The position numbers were made by a program, and so were the translations under genes. DNA of 64,000 bases from Enoplolaimus lenunculus (Eukaryota; Nematoda; Enoplea; Enoplida; Thoracostomopsidae), in assembly GCA_030248215.1 (NCBI GenBank), contig JASANG010000246.1, positions 47,551 to 111,550 on the forward strand, given 5' to 3'. Shown here piece by piece: positions 9,681 through 20,506 of this stretch (positions are counted from its first letter, which is position 1; each line of letters starts with the position of its first letter). A model generated the notes under the pieces. It saw only the letters and a list, made by a program, of their open reading frames with translations. It was not told the origin of the DNA and searched no databases.

Positions 9681-10332
9681 CCAATGTAAACGAACAAGGG
9701 CGGAACAGTACTATAAGCGTGTTCCTAAGCCCAGTTCTAAGCCTACGCCTAAGCCGAGCGTAAGAATGAGCATATTCCTAAGCGTAAGCCTATTACTGTA
9801 GTGACTCGAATAAGAGGGGGGCTGATATTTATTTGGCCTTCCAGAGGGCACCCCCCTTGTTATTCGGTTACTTACTGTTATTTATTTTTAACCCACGCTC
9901 CGCCACCCTTCGTTACTATATATATCCGATACTGGAATTACCCGTTGAATTAAACGTTTATTTGTCTTGTGTCAATATCTTGAGTGATAATACAAGGATA
10001 TACTTAGGAATGCACTTTCAAAATTCAAGTACGCTTTAAAGTTTCGAACTCAAATTATTTGGTCCTGGAGTCATTTATGCGGTACAATTAGGGTTAATTA
10101 ACACTTATGGACTCTAATTAGGGTTTAGGGACTCTATCCGCTTACGGACTCTTATTAGGGGTACGGACTCCTATTGATTCGGACTCAAAATGGGGACCCC
10201 CCTCTTATTACCCCCCTATTATTCGGGTCAATACAGTAAAGCCTAAGCCTAAGCTAAGCTAAAAATTAGCCTAAAGCATAAGCTTACTCTTTTCTAGTCA
10301 CACAGATTTCCGGAAATGATCTTTACATGGGC
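9681..10332 (+). mobile_element. M1 MITE interrupted by an M2 element
   Basis: The M1 left half runs from GGCCAATGTAAACGAACAAG to about 9795. The M1 right half resumes at about 10239 (AAGCCTAAGCCTAAGC) and ends TGATCTTTACATGGGCC. The intervening DNA is a full M2 element. Confidence 0.8.
9796..10237 (+). mobile_element. M2 MITE inserted in M1
   Basis: Begins CTGTAGTGACTCGAATAAGA and ends CTATTATTCGGGTCAATACA then G, flanked by TA on both sides. Its interior matches the other full copies at 20091-20506 and 26094-26512 (CCGTTGAATT, TAATTAGGGTTTAGGGACTC, GACTCCTATTGATT). Confidence 0.8.
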
Positions 10333-10579
10333 CGATGTTTTGAACTGTAATTCAAATTAAACTGCAGTTCAAATGCAAGATTTAATTTTAAACTGAACTT
10401 CAACTTATATTGAAAAACTAACTCAAATACTATGGATACAAATATAACACATTTCCAAAGACAGATTTGAATCTATGACTTACGAAACCAAATCGCACCG
10501 TCTTTTATCCACTGCAACCATCAGGATACGATGTTTCCATATTTCTTAACATTTAATGTCAGTCCTGTGGAACTTTGAG

Positions 10580-10670
10580 GGCCAATGTAAAAAACAGTGG
10601 CGAAACAGTATTATAAGCATATTCCTAAGCATAAGCCTAAACCTAAACCTAAACCTAAGCGCAAATGTCA
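10580..10670 (+). mobile_element. M1 MITE, 5' fragment
   Basis: GGCCAATGTAAAAAACAGTG, then GTATTATAAGCATATTCC and four CCTAAA/CCTAAG hexamers, then unrelated sequence. The right terminal block is missing. Confidence 0.65.
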
Positions 10671-10937
10671 AAATATTACAGCTTGAACAATCAACAGTAC
10701 AAAAAATGCATCAACCTATAACACTACTGTGATTAATTTCTGGCAGTTAATTAATATTATCAAAGCTGCCGAAACAGTTAAAAGAAAATTTAAAATTTTT
10801 GCTCAAAATCACATTTATTCAAAAACTATTTCGTTTTTGCTTACATTTTAAAATTTAAAGACTTAAACTCATGTTCATGGTTTATGTTTTTATATAAAAA
10901 CAAAACAAGACATATATATTTCGAAAGCTGCCTAAGC

Positions 10938-11490
10938 GTTGCGCTTATACTTGACGTCTAGCGTCGCCCGTCACCGTGCGTCATCCGTACGGCACCGTCC
11001 GTCACCGTTCGTAACAGGGTGCAACCAGAGGTGAAAAATACCGGGGCCAGATCCGGAGCCGGAGGTCAACGACACTTACCGGAGCCGGAGCCGGGGCCGG
11101 AAGTGAGGCGAAATTAAATAGTAAAAATGATGATTAATTAGTTAATTTTAGCCAATATCTGCCAAATGTTGTTAAGTAGTTTGGTTTCATGCTAATTTTC
11201 TGCCAAATTCCAGTAATTCTTTCATAAAAATCGTGACGAAAGTCAATCGAAATGCCCTAAACAGATAAATTGAGGTAAATTATGCAAAATTTTACTACCG
11301 AAATTGCCGGAACCTCCGGCGAAAAGTTTACCGGAGCCGAAGCCAGAGCCAGAGGCCGATTTTTTACACGGAGCCGGAGGCAGGCCTCCAGTTGTACCCT
11401 GGTTCGTATCATACGTTATCGTACGTGAGTTCTTTGTGTACGATTCCGCACGGTGACGGACGACGTCGGCCGTCAATAAAATGTATAGCG
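10938..11490. mobile_element. GTCACCG-rich inverted-repeat element with hAT inside
   Basis: Left TTGCGCTTATACTTGACGTC ... CGTCACCGTGCG is mirrored by right CGCACGGTGACGG ... TGTATAGCGCAA. The interior is repetitive GTCACCG. A CAGGG element (11015-11401) split it. A related fragment is at 14255-14335 (TGGCGCTATA...CCGTCCGCCGCGG). Confidence 0.55.
11015..11401. mobile_element. hAT-like MITE, CAGGG ends, 8-bp duplication
   Basis: CAGGGTGCAACCAGAGGTGA at one end and CCTCCAGTTGTACCCTG at the other, with CCGGAGCCGG-rich subterminal arms and an AT-rich centre. It is flanked by GTTCGTAA (11007-11014) and GTTCGTAT (11402-11409), a 7 of 8 target duplication. CAGGG ends with 8-bp duplications are typical of hAT transposons. 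Relatives: 20976-21383, 27345-27698, 47197-47525, 53703-54063. Confidence 0.75.
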
Positions 11491-12004
11491 CAACCCTACT
11501 ACTCATGAGCGGCTTTCAGCCAAAGGCGTAGTCTGGGGGGTGAGAGGGTCAGCTATTATGCCCCCCATTGCAATTTTTGTTCAGTGGTTATTAGACACGG
11601 TATCGGTTTAAAACACAACCTCCCCCCGTGAAAATTTTTATATATCCTAACTCTCGTCTTTTACCAAAAACCAGGCTAAGCCTCGATGAGCTCAGCTAAA
11701 CTTTGCGAAATATTTCTTCCCTTCCCAATAAGACAAATTGCTCACCGGTTCTACAAAATGTGCTGAATTTTTGCACGCCCCGTTTGAAACATTTTGCTAA
11801 ATACGCGTTGCTGGCTACGGGCCCTGTACACGACACAGACTACAAAATGTTTGCACTCAGATGTAGATGCAAAAACTTGCACGTGTGAATATGGCTTTGA
11901 ATATCTAGAACAAATGCTTAATCCAAACTTTAAATTACATTGCCATATGTGCGTAGGGTGTATATTTTATGCATATTTTAACGTTACAACGGCCAAGGGT
12001 ACAC

Positions 12005-12212
12005 ACCAGAAGTGTGCCTGCGGCTCCGGCAAAAAAAATTGCCTTTTATAAAAAATATGCATAAAACCAAAGATTTAACAACACCTTGCAGATATTTGCT
12101 AAAATTCGCAACTTAAACATCATTTTAACTGCCTAATTTCGCCACACGTCCGGTTTCACCTCTCCGGCTCCGGCTATGGTATGCTTAATTTCCGGTTGCT
12201 CCCTGGAAATTT
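12005..12212. mobile_element. hAT-like MITE fragment
   Basis: CTGCGGCTCCGGCAAAAAAA, then the family centre (AACACCTTGCAGATATTTGC) and the end TCCGGTTGCTCCCTGG. One CAGGG end is missing. Confidence 0.55.
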
Positions 12213-12344
12213 GGACAATGTTCAAGCAGTTACGTACAGGTTTATGGTTTTGATACTGTAAACAAGACAAAATTTAAGCAGATTAAGACAAACTTATCCG
12301 ATATGTAAGCGGTGCTAAATATTGCAAAATGCTGCAATGAAGGC

Positions 12345-12512
12345 TTATATAAAGAACAGGGGCAGAACAGTATTATAAGCATATTTCTAAGCCTAAACCT
12401 AAGCGTTGAACCTAAGCCTAAACCAAGCAATAAAATAGTCTAAAGCTAAAGCTTACTCTTTTGCAGTCCCACAGAAAAACGTTCCGCGCCTGATCTTTAC
12501 ATGGGCCAGAAT
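12345..12512 (+). mobile_element. M1 MITE
   Basis: AAAGAACAGGGGCAGAACAG at the left, hexamer interior, AACGTTCCGCGCCTGATCTT then TACATGGGCC at the right. The left GGCC is worn. Confidence 0.75.
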
Positions 12513-12635
12513 ATTTAAGAAAAAGTTTGCTGCCTATTCCAGCAATTAGGTAATGTGTGTTTCCCGAAAGTGCATAAGCTAAATGTCCGTTTCCAGTAAA
12601 AATCAGTGTTCAGCTTTATTATAAAAATAACGACC

Positions 12636-12775
12636 AATGTTACTTTTAGGGCTGAAAGGATAGATTAAGTGTATTCCTAAGCCTAAGCCTAAGCAAAAAA
12701 ATGCACTCTAAAATGTAAGCCTACTGTTTTACATACCTACCAGAAACCGAGACGGTCTTAAAAGTAACATGGGAA
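12636..12775 (+). mobile_element. M1b MITE
   Basis: ACCAATGTTACTTTTAGGGC at the left and CCAGAAACCGAGACGGTCTT then AAAAGTAACATGGG at the right. This subfamily ends in GTTACTTT rather than GTAAAGA and has the block TACCAGAAACC; other members are at 39869-40083, 45175-45361 and their mirror copies. Confidence 0.7.
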
Positions 12776-13182
12776 TGCTAATTAATAGGTAGCTGTACGC
12801 GTGATTTATGCACATTTTTACCTCACATGTGCTGTAATTGTTCGATTTCAAATTAAAATGACAAAATTCATTCAAAACTTTAAAAATCGGGTGTATCCGC
12901 AGTATATTTGTTAAGATATTAGAGCCCGATGAATATTTGTACGCCTCTTCACAACTTACACTAGAAAAAGTCTTTGAAACTTTTGAACTTCAATATCCGT
13001 TTTCTGTTTCTGTATATTTTGATCACCATTTGTTTCCGCTGTTATCACTATCTGTTTATACCATGGTAATACTGCTAACATGTTACACAATCGAATTTGA
13101 ATACTTAGTCACTGGTTTAGTATTTCTGAACGATAACCACTGAACTATCGTGTCCGTCTTTGCAACTGCAATCACCAAATCG

Positions 13183-13322
13183 GTCAATGTATACACCTGG
13201 GAAGTAACATTAGTATAAGCATATTCTTTAACCTAAGCCTAAATTAAGAATTAGTCTAAAGCTTAAGCGTACACTATTGCAGTCCAACAGAAAAACGTTT
13301 CGCTCATACCTTTATATGAGCC
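13183..13322 (+). mobile_element. M1 MITE
   Basis: GGTCAATGTATACACCTGGG at the left, short hexamer interior, TTAGTCTAAAGCTTAAGCGT block, CAGAAAAACGTTTCGCTCAT at the right. Confidence 0.65.
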
Positions 13323-13644
13323 ACAAAATTGCAGACATTTCCACTATTAACCTTGTCACAAATATGCAACAATACTGCAATTTTCGCTTTTTAATAGTTG
13401 CAGTCAAAACAAACACAATTGCAATATTTCAAATACAAAAAAATCAACCAATCAAAACGCCCGGAACCCAGGCAGGCAAGAAATGGCCGTTAAACTAAAA
13501 GCGTCCCTAGGGAAAGGCATTGGGGTGTCGTGCCCCCCAAAACTCTGCTCGTACCCCCCAAATAGACTCGTTCTATTAAAGTAAACGGAATTGCAATTGC
13601 AAGGGCCCATCCAAAACTATTCGATGTTCCGCAAATTTAACTTT

Positions 13645-14250
13645 CTACGAACCCTCTTACCAGGCAGTCAAAAAAGGTCGTAGCCTACAAAACCTTTATA
13701 CTCAAAACCAATCCCAGTGGAAACTTTTAGCTAAAAAATCCCAAATTTAGTTCGTTTTTACTTAAAATATAACGTTTTTTTCGCTAAAATTATTTTAATA
13801 TCGTCAACGTTTCAATACTTTCCTCAAGCATTTACAGCTCAAAACAGAGTTACCTTAATAAATTGACCGATGCTGCTACGTAACATCGTTTGAGGGACGC
13901 TGTTAAGCAGGATATATCGCAATTTAATGCGTTGTACATAACGCAAAATGTCTTACAACAACGTGTCGTTTTTTCGCTGTTTTGTTACACATTTTGCTTA
14001 ATATTTTTGACAATATTAACACAATTACGTGTTGCTTTTGGGCATTTTATTTTAATTTTTCGTAGGTTTTACCACTTTAATTTCTCATTCATAACATAAT
14101 TTTTTTGTGCGTTTCAACGTTGTGTTTGCTGTCACACTCAGTCTGTTGCAAGTACATTAATATTGAGGCTTAAAAATGCGTGCAGATATAACCGCAAACG
14201 TATTTTGCGAGGGCAATCAGACGGCTGAACAATGTTTCAACCCCTGTTGG
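13645..14250. other. AT-rich stretch, no gene assigned
   Basis: No repeat ends, exon signals or motif recognised, apart from loose TTTAGC(G/T)AAAA repeats near 13720-13800. Confidence 0.4.
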
Positions 14251-14558
14251 TTGTTAGAGTGGCGCTATATTTTTGATGCCGTCCGCCGCGGTCCGGCACC
14301 GATGGGCGGCGTTCGGAACTGTACCACAGCACAAGGTTATTGCCATATGGCATAGCATATCAAATTTGCAAATAACAATTTTTTGACGTGGGGCGCGTAC
14401 TGAAACCGAAACGGTATTTTAGTTCTTTTTAGGCATAATTACAGTTTACACTCTAAATAAACTATTCATGAAATTAATTTTAGCAAATTTTGTATCATGG
14501 CTAGAATAGGGACCGTAGCTGGCTCAACATGCGATAGGCTGCGAAAATAGTTTCAAAA

Positions 14559-14773
14559 GGGGCCAATATAAAAAACAGTGGCGGAACAGTATTATAAGCA
14601 TATTTCCAAGCGTAAGTTTAAGCCTAAGCCTAAGCGTAGGAATGAGCATATTCGTAGGGCTTAGCCTAAACGTAAGCATAAGCATAAACCAAGCAAAAAA
14701 TTAGTCTAAAGCTTAAGCTTTCTCTTTTCTAGTCCCACAGAAAAATGTTCCGCCCATGATCTTTACATGGGCC
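14559..14773 (+). mobile_element. M1 MITE
   Basis: GGCCAATATAAAAAACAGTG at the left and ATGTTCCGCCCATGATCTTT then ACATGGGCC at the right. Flanks CAAAAGGG and CAAAAGAG give an approximate 8-bp duplication. Contains two hexamer runs separated by TAGGAATGAGCATATTC. Confidence 0.8.
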
Positions 14774-15334
14774 CAAAAGAGACTATTCCGCAACAACGTT
14801 ATTTCACGTAACACCGAAACAAACTGTTATTGTAAATGTGAAACGATATATATGTATATATATATTATATATACGTCTTGAAATGGTATTTATGAACATA
14901 AGAAAATATATTTCATTTGGTTGCGCCGATTGAAATGAATGAGTTACGGTCGATTATCAAAGTTGGCAAAAGTGTTAACGTATATTTGAGAACAATTTTG
15001 CTCGGAAATTCCTAATCAAATAGGGCAATTTTGGATTTTTCAACCTTCTGTGTGAAGCCAATTGTAATGTAATTTTTTAGCAAAAATTGTACAAAGATTG
15101 AATAGGGACAAACTGCCAAATTTTGCAAAAAACTTCAATTCAAAACAGCCATAAACGTTAAAAACCTTCATTTTGTAATATTTTCATTTATAAAATTGCG
15201 TTTTAAGTCAAAAGTGAAATTTACTTAAAATTAAGCAACAAAACGCGTAGGAAAAAATACTATTTTAGTTCAGATTGAAGCTAATCAAATGTTTATAAAC
15301 ACAGAAATGCGTTGGCTTACACCAAGTACTCTGC

Positions 15335-15536
15335 AAAAAATGGTGAGTCAAATTGACTCTCTCCGAAATAGCGTCTACGGGACTACACAAACTGAGTCAA
15401 ATTGGTCTCCGCCAGAGTCAAGTTCGCGCCACTGAGTCGCTCATTTAACTCAGGCGGACTCGAATTTGACTCAGTTGGTGTAGTCCCGTAGAGCCTGTTT
15501 GGGGGAGAGTCAATTTGACTCACCATTTTTAGCAGT
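15335..15536. mobile_element. Fold-back element with GGTGAGTCAAATTGACTC ends
   Basis: CTGCAAAAAATGGTGAGTCA on the left is mirrored by TGACTCACCATTTTTAGCAG on the right, and inner GTCTACGGGACTACAC is mirrored by GTGTAGTCCCGTAGA. About 200 bp, nearly all inverted repeat. A diverged relative is at 44196-44296 in Ly6 intron 2. Confidence 0.7.
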
Positions 15537-15666
15537 GTATGACAGCGGGGCAGCAAAAAGTTTAGGCAGACGACAAGATGACGGAGCAATAGCACCGGAT
15601 CACAGTCAAGAATTGCAAGCAGAGGGAGTGGAAAGACTTCTAGAAGAGGAAAGGAAATGTTTCTAA
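15537..15666 (+). CDS. Possible terminal exon, unrecognised
   Basis: After the AG of the preceding fold-back element, an open frame reads VYDSGAAKSLGRRQDDGAIA and ends ERLLEEERKCF before a stop. The charged, low-Phe/Ile composition is unlike the translated noise of the region. There is no upstream exon and no family match, so it may be an exon remnant or chance. Confidence 0.25.
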
Positions 15667-15770
15667 CATAGAATTCTTTAAATGTTGCCGAGAGAATTAG
15701 TAGTCGAGTGTATGCTCCTAGCTCGAGCCCGTTGAATAGCAGTTTTTTCTACGCTTAGTTGAATCAATTG

Positions 15771-16030
15771 TGGTTGTATAGTTGACTGTAAATTTCAGTG
15801 AGTTGATTTAATCAAGTGCGAGAAAAAAAATAGCAATTTCTAGCTATTTCTCCGTTAACAACAGTGAACATTGACTCGACACTCTGAGCTGATTTGAATT
15901 CCGGGTGAGTTGATAAATTCACTCAAAATGAGTTCAATCAATTCAGAATTTTGAGTTTTGAAAGACCTAATGCAGTACTTACATAGTGATTCTACAGCTC
16001 ATTTCTGAACTAAAATCAATTCAACTGACA
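15771..16030. mobile_element. M4 MITE
   Basis: ACTGTAAATTTCAGTGAGTT at the left, family blocks AACTCATTTCTGAACTAAAA and TCAATTCAACTGACAG at the right. The interior holds repeated TGAGTTGA / TCAACTCA motifs. Confidence 0.65.
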
Positions 16031-16198
16031 GCGTTCTGCCGTCAAAAAGTGTTTAGCTGATGGCAGAAAATTTTCGAATTTTAAATCATAGAATACAGGA
16101 TTAAATATCTTTTTTGAAACAAGCTTACTACCGCAAAGATGAAAAAAGTGATAAATTTTTCAAATTTTACAATACCTTTACAATACCAGGTAGCAACC

Positions 16199-16507
16199 GG
16201 CCAATGTAAACAACAGGAGCGGAACAGTGTTATAAGCAAGCATATTCCTAAGCCTAAGCCAAAGCCTAAGCCTAAGTGTAAGAATGAGCATATTCCTAAA
16301 CGTAAGCCTAAGCCTAAGCCTAAGCCTAAGTGTAAGAATGAGCATATTCCTAAACGTAAGCCTAAGCCTAAGCCTAAGTGTAAGAATGAGCATATTCCTA
16401 AACGTAAGCCTAAGCCGAAACCAAGCAAAAAATAAGTCTAAAGCTTAAGCTTACTCTATTGCAGTCAAACAGAAAAATGTTCTGCTCCTGATCTTTCACA
16501 TGGGCCA
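16199..16507 (+). mobile_element. M1 MITE with internally amplified hexamer block
   Basis: GGCCAATGTAAACAACAGGA at the left and ATGTTCTGCTCCTGATCTTT then CACATGGGCC at the right. The interior repeats a unit of CCTAAG hexamers plus TGTAAGAATGAGCATATTCC about three to four times, making this the longest ordinary M1 copy here. Confidence 0.85.
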
Positions 16508-16713
16508 CGCTATCGGCGGTGTAAAAAACTGCATCGCTGGATCAGAAAATGAATTCAAGTTATTTAAATAGTGATGATCAACTTGCTAATTTTTACAATA
16601 AATCCCAAAATGTTACTAAAATATTTTTCTTACAAAATTATCAGTATTGAGTTAAAAAAATTCAACTGAAATTACGAATCGAATTTCCGGATCGACCTTG
16701 CTTATCATGACCA

Positions 16714-16860
16714 AGGACCGTAACCCTACAATAAACATATTCCTAAGCCTAAGCCTAAACGTTAAATGAGCTTATACCTTTGCATAAGCAAAAAATGGTC
16801 TAAAGCTTACTCTATTGCAGTTCTGCAAAAAACGTTTCGCTCCTGATCTTTACGTGGGCC
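16714..16860 (+). mobile_element. M1 MITE, degenerate left end
   Basis: ACATATTCCTAAGCCTAAGC interior and AACGTTTCGCTCCTGATCTT then TACGTGGGCC at the right; left end CCAAGGACCGTAACCC is diverged. Confidence 0.65.
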
Positions 16861-16899
16861 CTTATTACCAAACGGTAACAAGTAATACATACACACAGT

Positions 16900-17099
16900 G
16901 GCCCATGTAAGGATCAGGTTCGGAACGTTTTTCTGTTCGACTAGAATAGAGTAAGCTTAAACTTTAGACTATTTTCTGCTTGGCTTAGGCTTCGGCTTAG
17001 GAATATACTCATTTTTACGCTTATGCTTATGCTTAGGCTTAGAATTAGGCTTAGGAATATGCTTATAATGCTGTTCCGCCCCTGTTCTTTACATTGGCC
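16900..17099 (-). mobile_element. M1 MITE with perfect 8-bp duplication
   Basis: GGCCCATGTAAGGATCAGGT to CTGTTCTTTACATTGGCC. The flanks are CACACAGT on both sides (16892-16899 and 17100-17107), an exact 8-bp target site duplication that fixes the element ends. Confidence 0.9.
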
Positions 17100-17109
17100 C
17101 ACACAGTTG

Positions 17110-17980
17110 AGAATGCGAGCACTGGGGTCACTATACAACACAAACGCGCAGTCAAATTTTACACCAATTAGTCATCAGCGAAAATATTAATACGCAATGA
17201 ATTTTTTTGTTTATTTTTATCAAATTCCAATCGTTCAAAGGTCGAAATAGGCAGAGTTGAAAGTTGTAATAAGAATTGTAGAAAACGAAATTTCAACTGA
17301 AATTTGAACTTTGCTTTACGCTCATTTTGTGTGTTCGAGTTCAGTGCTCGCAAAATGAACGCATTATTGAATATTTTATTAAACATTTTGGGCAATATTA
17401 ATACCGCAAGAGACGGTGTAATCGTAGGTGAAAAATACCGCATCCGGATGTTGAATTTTCAGCCGGTGCCGGCGACAGACCTTCGGATGTATGTTTTTGG
17501 TATTTGCCTGACAGACCATGAAAAATTATGTCTATTCAAAATTTAAAATCTAGCGCTAGTAAAAAGTTGGCATTAAATACCGTGCCATTTTTCGAACATG
17601 TTATAAGAATAGACTATAACGAAACAACATACTAGCTAAATAGTGTGAAAATAATTACTTGGTGCAATATAAATAGCTGTAATTTTATAGCCTACTTTCT
17701 CATAATAACATGGACATTTTTTGACATTGCCGAGCGCAGTATAACCTGGATGGTGTATAAAGCCATAGGCATGGGTGTAACCAGAACAGCGTCAAGGACA
17801 CCAAGAGCAGCAATGAGTTTAAAAGTCTATTTTTCGAAATTCAATGTTAGCAGATACAGATTGACTTCAACGCTAAATTGAAGGGCTTATGGTTACTACT
17901 GAGATTTTCAGGAAATAAAATTTTTGGCGATACAAACGATCAAAATCGACAAATATGACAGTAACATAAAAAAATTGGCA
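17110..17980. other. No gene or repeat assigned
   Basis: AT-rich. Short open frames at 17304-17546 and 17645-17881 have no splice context or recognisable motif. A CCGGATGTTGAATTTTCAGC stretch near 17441 resembles hAT-like debris. Confidence 0.35.
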
Positions 17981-17984
17981 AGTA

Positions 17985-18150
17985 AAGATAAGGGGCAGAA
18001 TGATTTTCTACAAGTCTGCAATAGAATAAGCTTAAACTTTAGACTAAATTTTAGCTTATACTTAAGCTTAGCTATAACCTCAGTCTTACGCGTAACATTA
18101 GTTTTAAAAATATGCTTATACTACTGTTCCGCCACTGTTCTATAATTTGG
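17985..18150 (-). mobile_element. M1 MITE, diverged
   Basis: AAAGATAAGGGGCAGAATGA at the left, GCTTA-type interior, ACTGTTCCGCCACTGTTCTA at the right. Confidence 0.6.
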
Positions 18151-18272
18151 ACAAAAAATTTAATTTTTCTCTCGTTTCACCGGGGAGTTTCGATTGCTCA
18201 AAACTTACTGAAAAACACCATTTTAAAGCTTGATATTTAATTCTAACGACTAAAAAATAATGAAGATAGCGA

Positions 18273-18435
18273 CCCATGTATAAAGATCAGAGGCGTAGCG
18301 TTTCTCTGTGACTTGAATAGAATAAGCTTAAGCTTTTGGCTAATTGTTTTTGCTTAGCTTAGGCTTAGGCTTAGACTGAGGCTTATGCTTAGGAATAAGC
18401 TTTTAATACTGTTCTGCCCCTGGTCTTGACATTGG
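18273..18435 (-). mobile_element. M1 MITE
   Basis: ACCCATGTATAAAGATCAGA to CTGCCCCTGGTCTTGACATT then GGC, with TTAGGC hexamers. Confidence 0.7.
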
Positions 18436-18802
18436 CTATGATAGGAAACAATTGATTTCACATCACATTTTCGTTGTTTTAATTCTATCATCTGCCGTTG
18501 CAAACAAAAAGTAGTAAATTTTAACGTAAAAAATGTTACAAAAACTTTACAAAAATTTAAATTTCAAAACATTTTCGTAGTTTTTCCTACTCTTTTGTTT
18601 GTTTTTATTATTTTTGAAACTTATGAAAATAATTTTCAAAAACTTACATCACTGATACAATTCGTGTCCAAATCCTTAATGCATGATTTTTTAGAGATAC
18701 ATACATTTGGAGTAAACTTTACAGTAAATAATCCTTCCATTGGCTATAACTGAGTAGGAAAATCTCGTTTGCAGGGTCGATTACGCATATTTTAGCAAAA
18801 TC

Positions 18803-18969
18803 GGTCCATGTAAAGATCAGGAGCGGAACGTTTTTCTTTGGGACTGCAATTGAGTAAGCTTAAGCTTTAGACTAACTTTTTTGCTTGGCTCAGGCTTAGG
18901 CTTAGCTTAGGCTTAGGCTTATAGAAATATGGTTATAATACTGTTCCGCCCCAGTTCTTTACATTGGCC
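18803..18969 (-). mobile_element. M1 MITE with perfect 8-bp duplication
   Basis: GGTCCATGTAAAGATCAGGA to CAGTTCTTTACATTGGCC, flanked by GCAAAATC at 18795-18802 and 18970-18977. Confidence 0.9.
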
Positions 18970-19010
18970 GCAAAATCTAACTTTGGCTACCAACCCTGTG
19001 ACCGATTTGG

Positions 19011-19197
19011 ACCCATGTAAAGATCAGAGTGGCGGAACCGTTTTTCTGCGGTACTGCGATAGAGTACTTAAGCGTAACTTCAGATATATCGTTTGTTTAG
19101 GCTTTGACTTTGATATAAGCTTATTCTTACGCTTTTAGGCTTATGCTTAGAATATGCGTATACTACTGTTACTGTCCTGTTTTATACATTGATCCAA
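19011..19197 (-). mobile_element. M1 MITE, diverged
   Basis: ACCCATGTAAAGATCAGAGT to TTACTGTCCTGTTTTATACA then TTGATCC; the hexamer interior is worn. Confidence 0.65.
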
Positions 19198-19574
19198 ATT
19201 TGTAAAGCGCTCTTGGGGTTAAAATTTAGTCTTAAAATTGCGTCTCACTTGTCGTTCTCTTCGATCGTAACTCCCTTTGTTACCATTATATATCGCGGTC
19301 TCCACACTCAAAAATTAATAAATAAGCCACTCTTTGGATATAAAAGGTCATGTGTTAAAAAAATTTTAGCCGCGCCTTCATATTTTAACATATAGATAAA
19401 GCCGTATCAGTGTACGAGCATGTTCCTAACCCTAAAGACTAATCCAAAACCTCAACGTAAGCATAAACATTTTGCTAAACTTAAGCAAAATTGACTTCTT
19501 ATGCTTAATAACATCAGCGAAAGATGCACTGGCTCTTATCTATACATGGGTCAAAATTCGGCACCTTCAGCAAT

Positions 19575-19589
19575 CGTATATATACATAT

Positions 19590-19655
<66 letters not shown>

Positions 19656-19665
19656 ATGTATATAT
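19575..19665. repeat. Compound microsatellite (CA)n(TA)n(TG)n
   Basis: ACACACATATATAT through a long TA run to ATGTGTGTGTGTGTGTAT. The whole tract is self-complementary and could form a hairpin. Confidence 0.9.
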
Positions 19666-19699
19666 CTTTTAGTAAATGGTAAATTACTAACCTCAGTAC

Positions 19700-20088
19700 C
19701 GCGTGGACGTACAGATTCAGTTGCGTTGACTGTTTCAATTTTAAACATCAATTGAGATGTCAAACTGAAAAAAATTTAATTTTATAAAAAATACTAAAAT
19801 AGTTGAGGTTAAAGTTAAGTTTGTAACTTAAATTGAATTCAACTCAAGGTCATCAACAAACTTTGACAGAGAACGAGTTGATATGTTTAAAAGTGAGACT
19901 GTATATACAATTGAACGCGTGACAGTTGTCAAATTTTGAACAGAACGTCAAAAAATACAAAACAGATTTTGGCTGTGCGTTTCAGATCAACGATTTATAT
20001 GAATCAACCATATATAACGGTTTCTAAATTAACTAAAAAACTTAAACTTCAGTTTGAAGCTCATATTTTGATAAAATTGGAGACAAAC
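19700..20088. other. No gene or repeat assigned
   Basis: AT-rich DNA between a microsatellite and an M2 element; no signals recognised. Confidence 0.35.
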
Positions 20089-20090
20089 TA

Positions 20091-20506
20091 CTGTAGTGAC
20101 CCGAATAAGAGGGGGCTGATATATATTTGACCTCTTCAAAGACTACGTTCTGTTATTCGGTTACGGTGTGTTATTTTTAACCCGCCCTTCGTTATTGATA
20201 TATATTCGGTATTGCAACTATCCGTTGAATTGCACGTTTATTTGTCGTGTGTCAATAGCTTGAGCGATAATGCAAGGTTATACTTAAGACTGTATCTTCA
20301 ATACTAAGTAAGTATGTTTCAAAGTTTCGAACTCAAATGTATTTGATTCTGGAGTCATTTATGCGCTACAATTAACGATAATCGACATTTATTGACTCTA
20401 ATTAGGGTTTAGGGACTGTATCCGCTTACGGATTCTTATTAGGGACACGAACTCCTATTGATTGAGACTCAAATTGGAGACCGCCCTCTTATTCGGATCA
20501 CTACAG
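20091..20506 (+). mobile_element. M2 MITE, complete
   Basis: CTGTAGTGACCCGAATAAGA to CTCTTATTCGGATCACTACA then G, flanked by TA on both sides. 416 bp and non-coding. TA duplications suggest a Tc1/mariner-type mobiliser, but the ends do not match a family known to me. Confidence 0.85.

Noticed and set aside
9133-9684. DHWDAEPVDA and VDRFRVPVIG repeat proteins across the GC-rich minisatellite
   Set aside because: Open frames on both strands follow from the 30-bp period; no other gene signal around.
16081-16435. Lys-Pro-Lys-Pro and Leu-Gly-Leu-Gly repeat proteins in M1 elements (also 8236-8817, 39901-40110, 61218-61427)
   Set aside because: They are translations of CCTAAG/TTAGGC hexamers inside MITEs.
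19472-19763. Tyr-Ile repeat frames
   Set aside because: Translations of the TA/TG/CA microsatellite; the same applies to 41411-41652 and 59707-59913.
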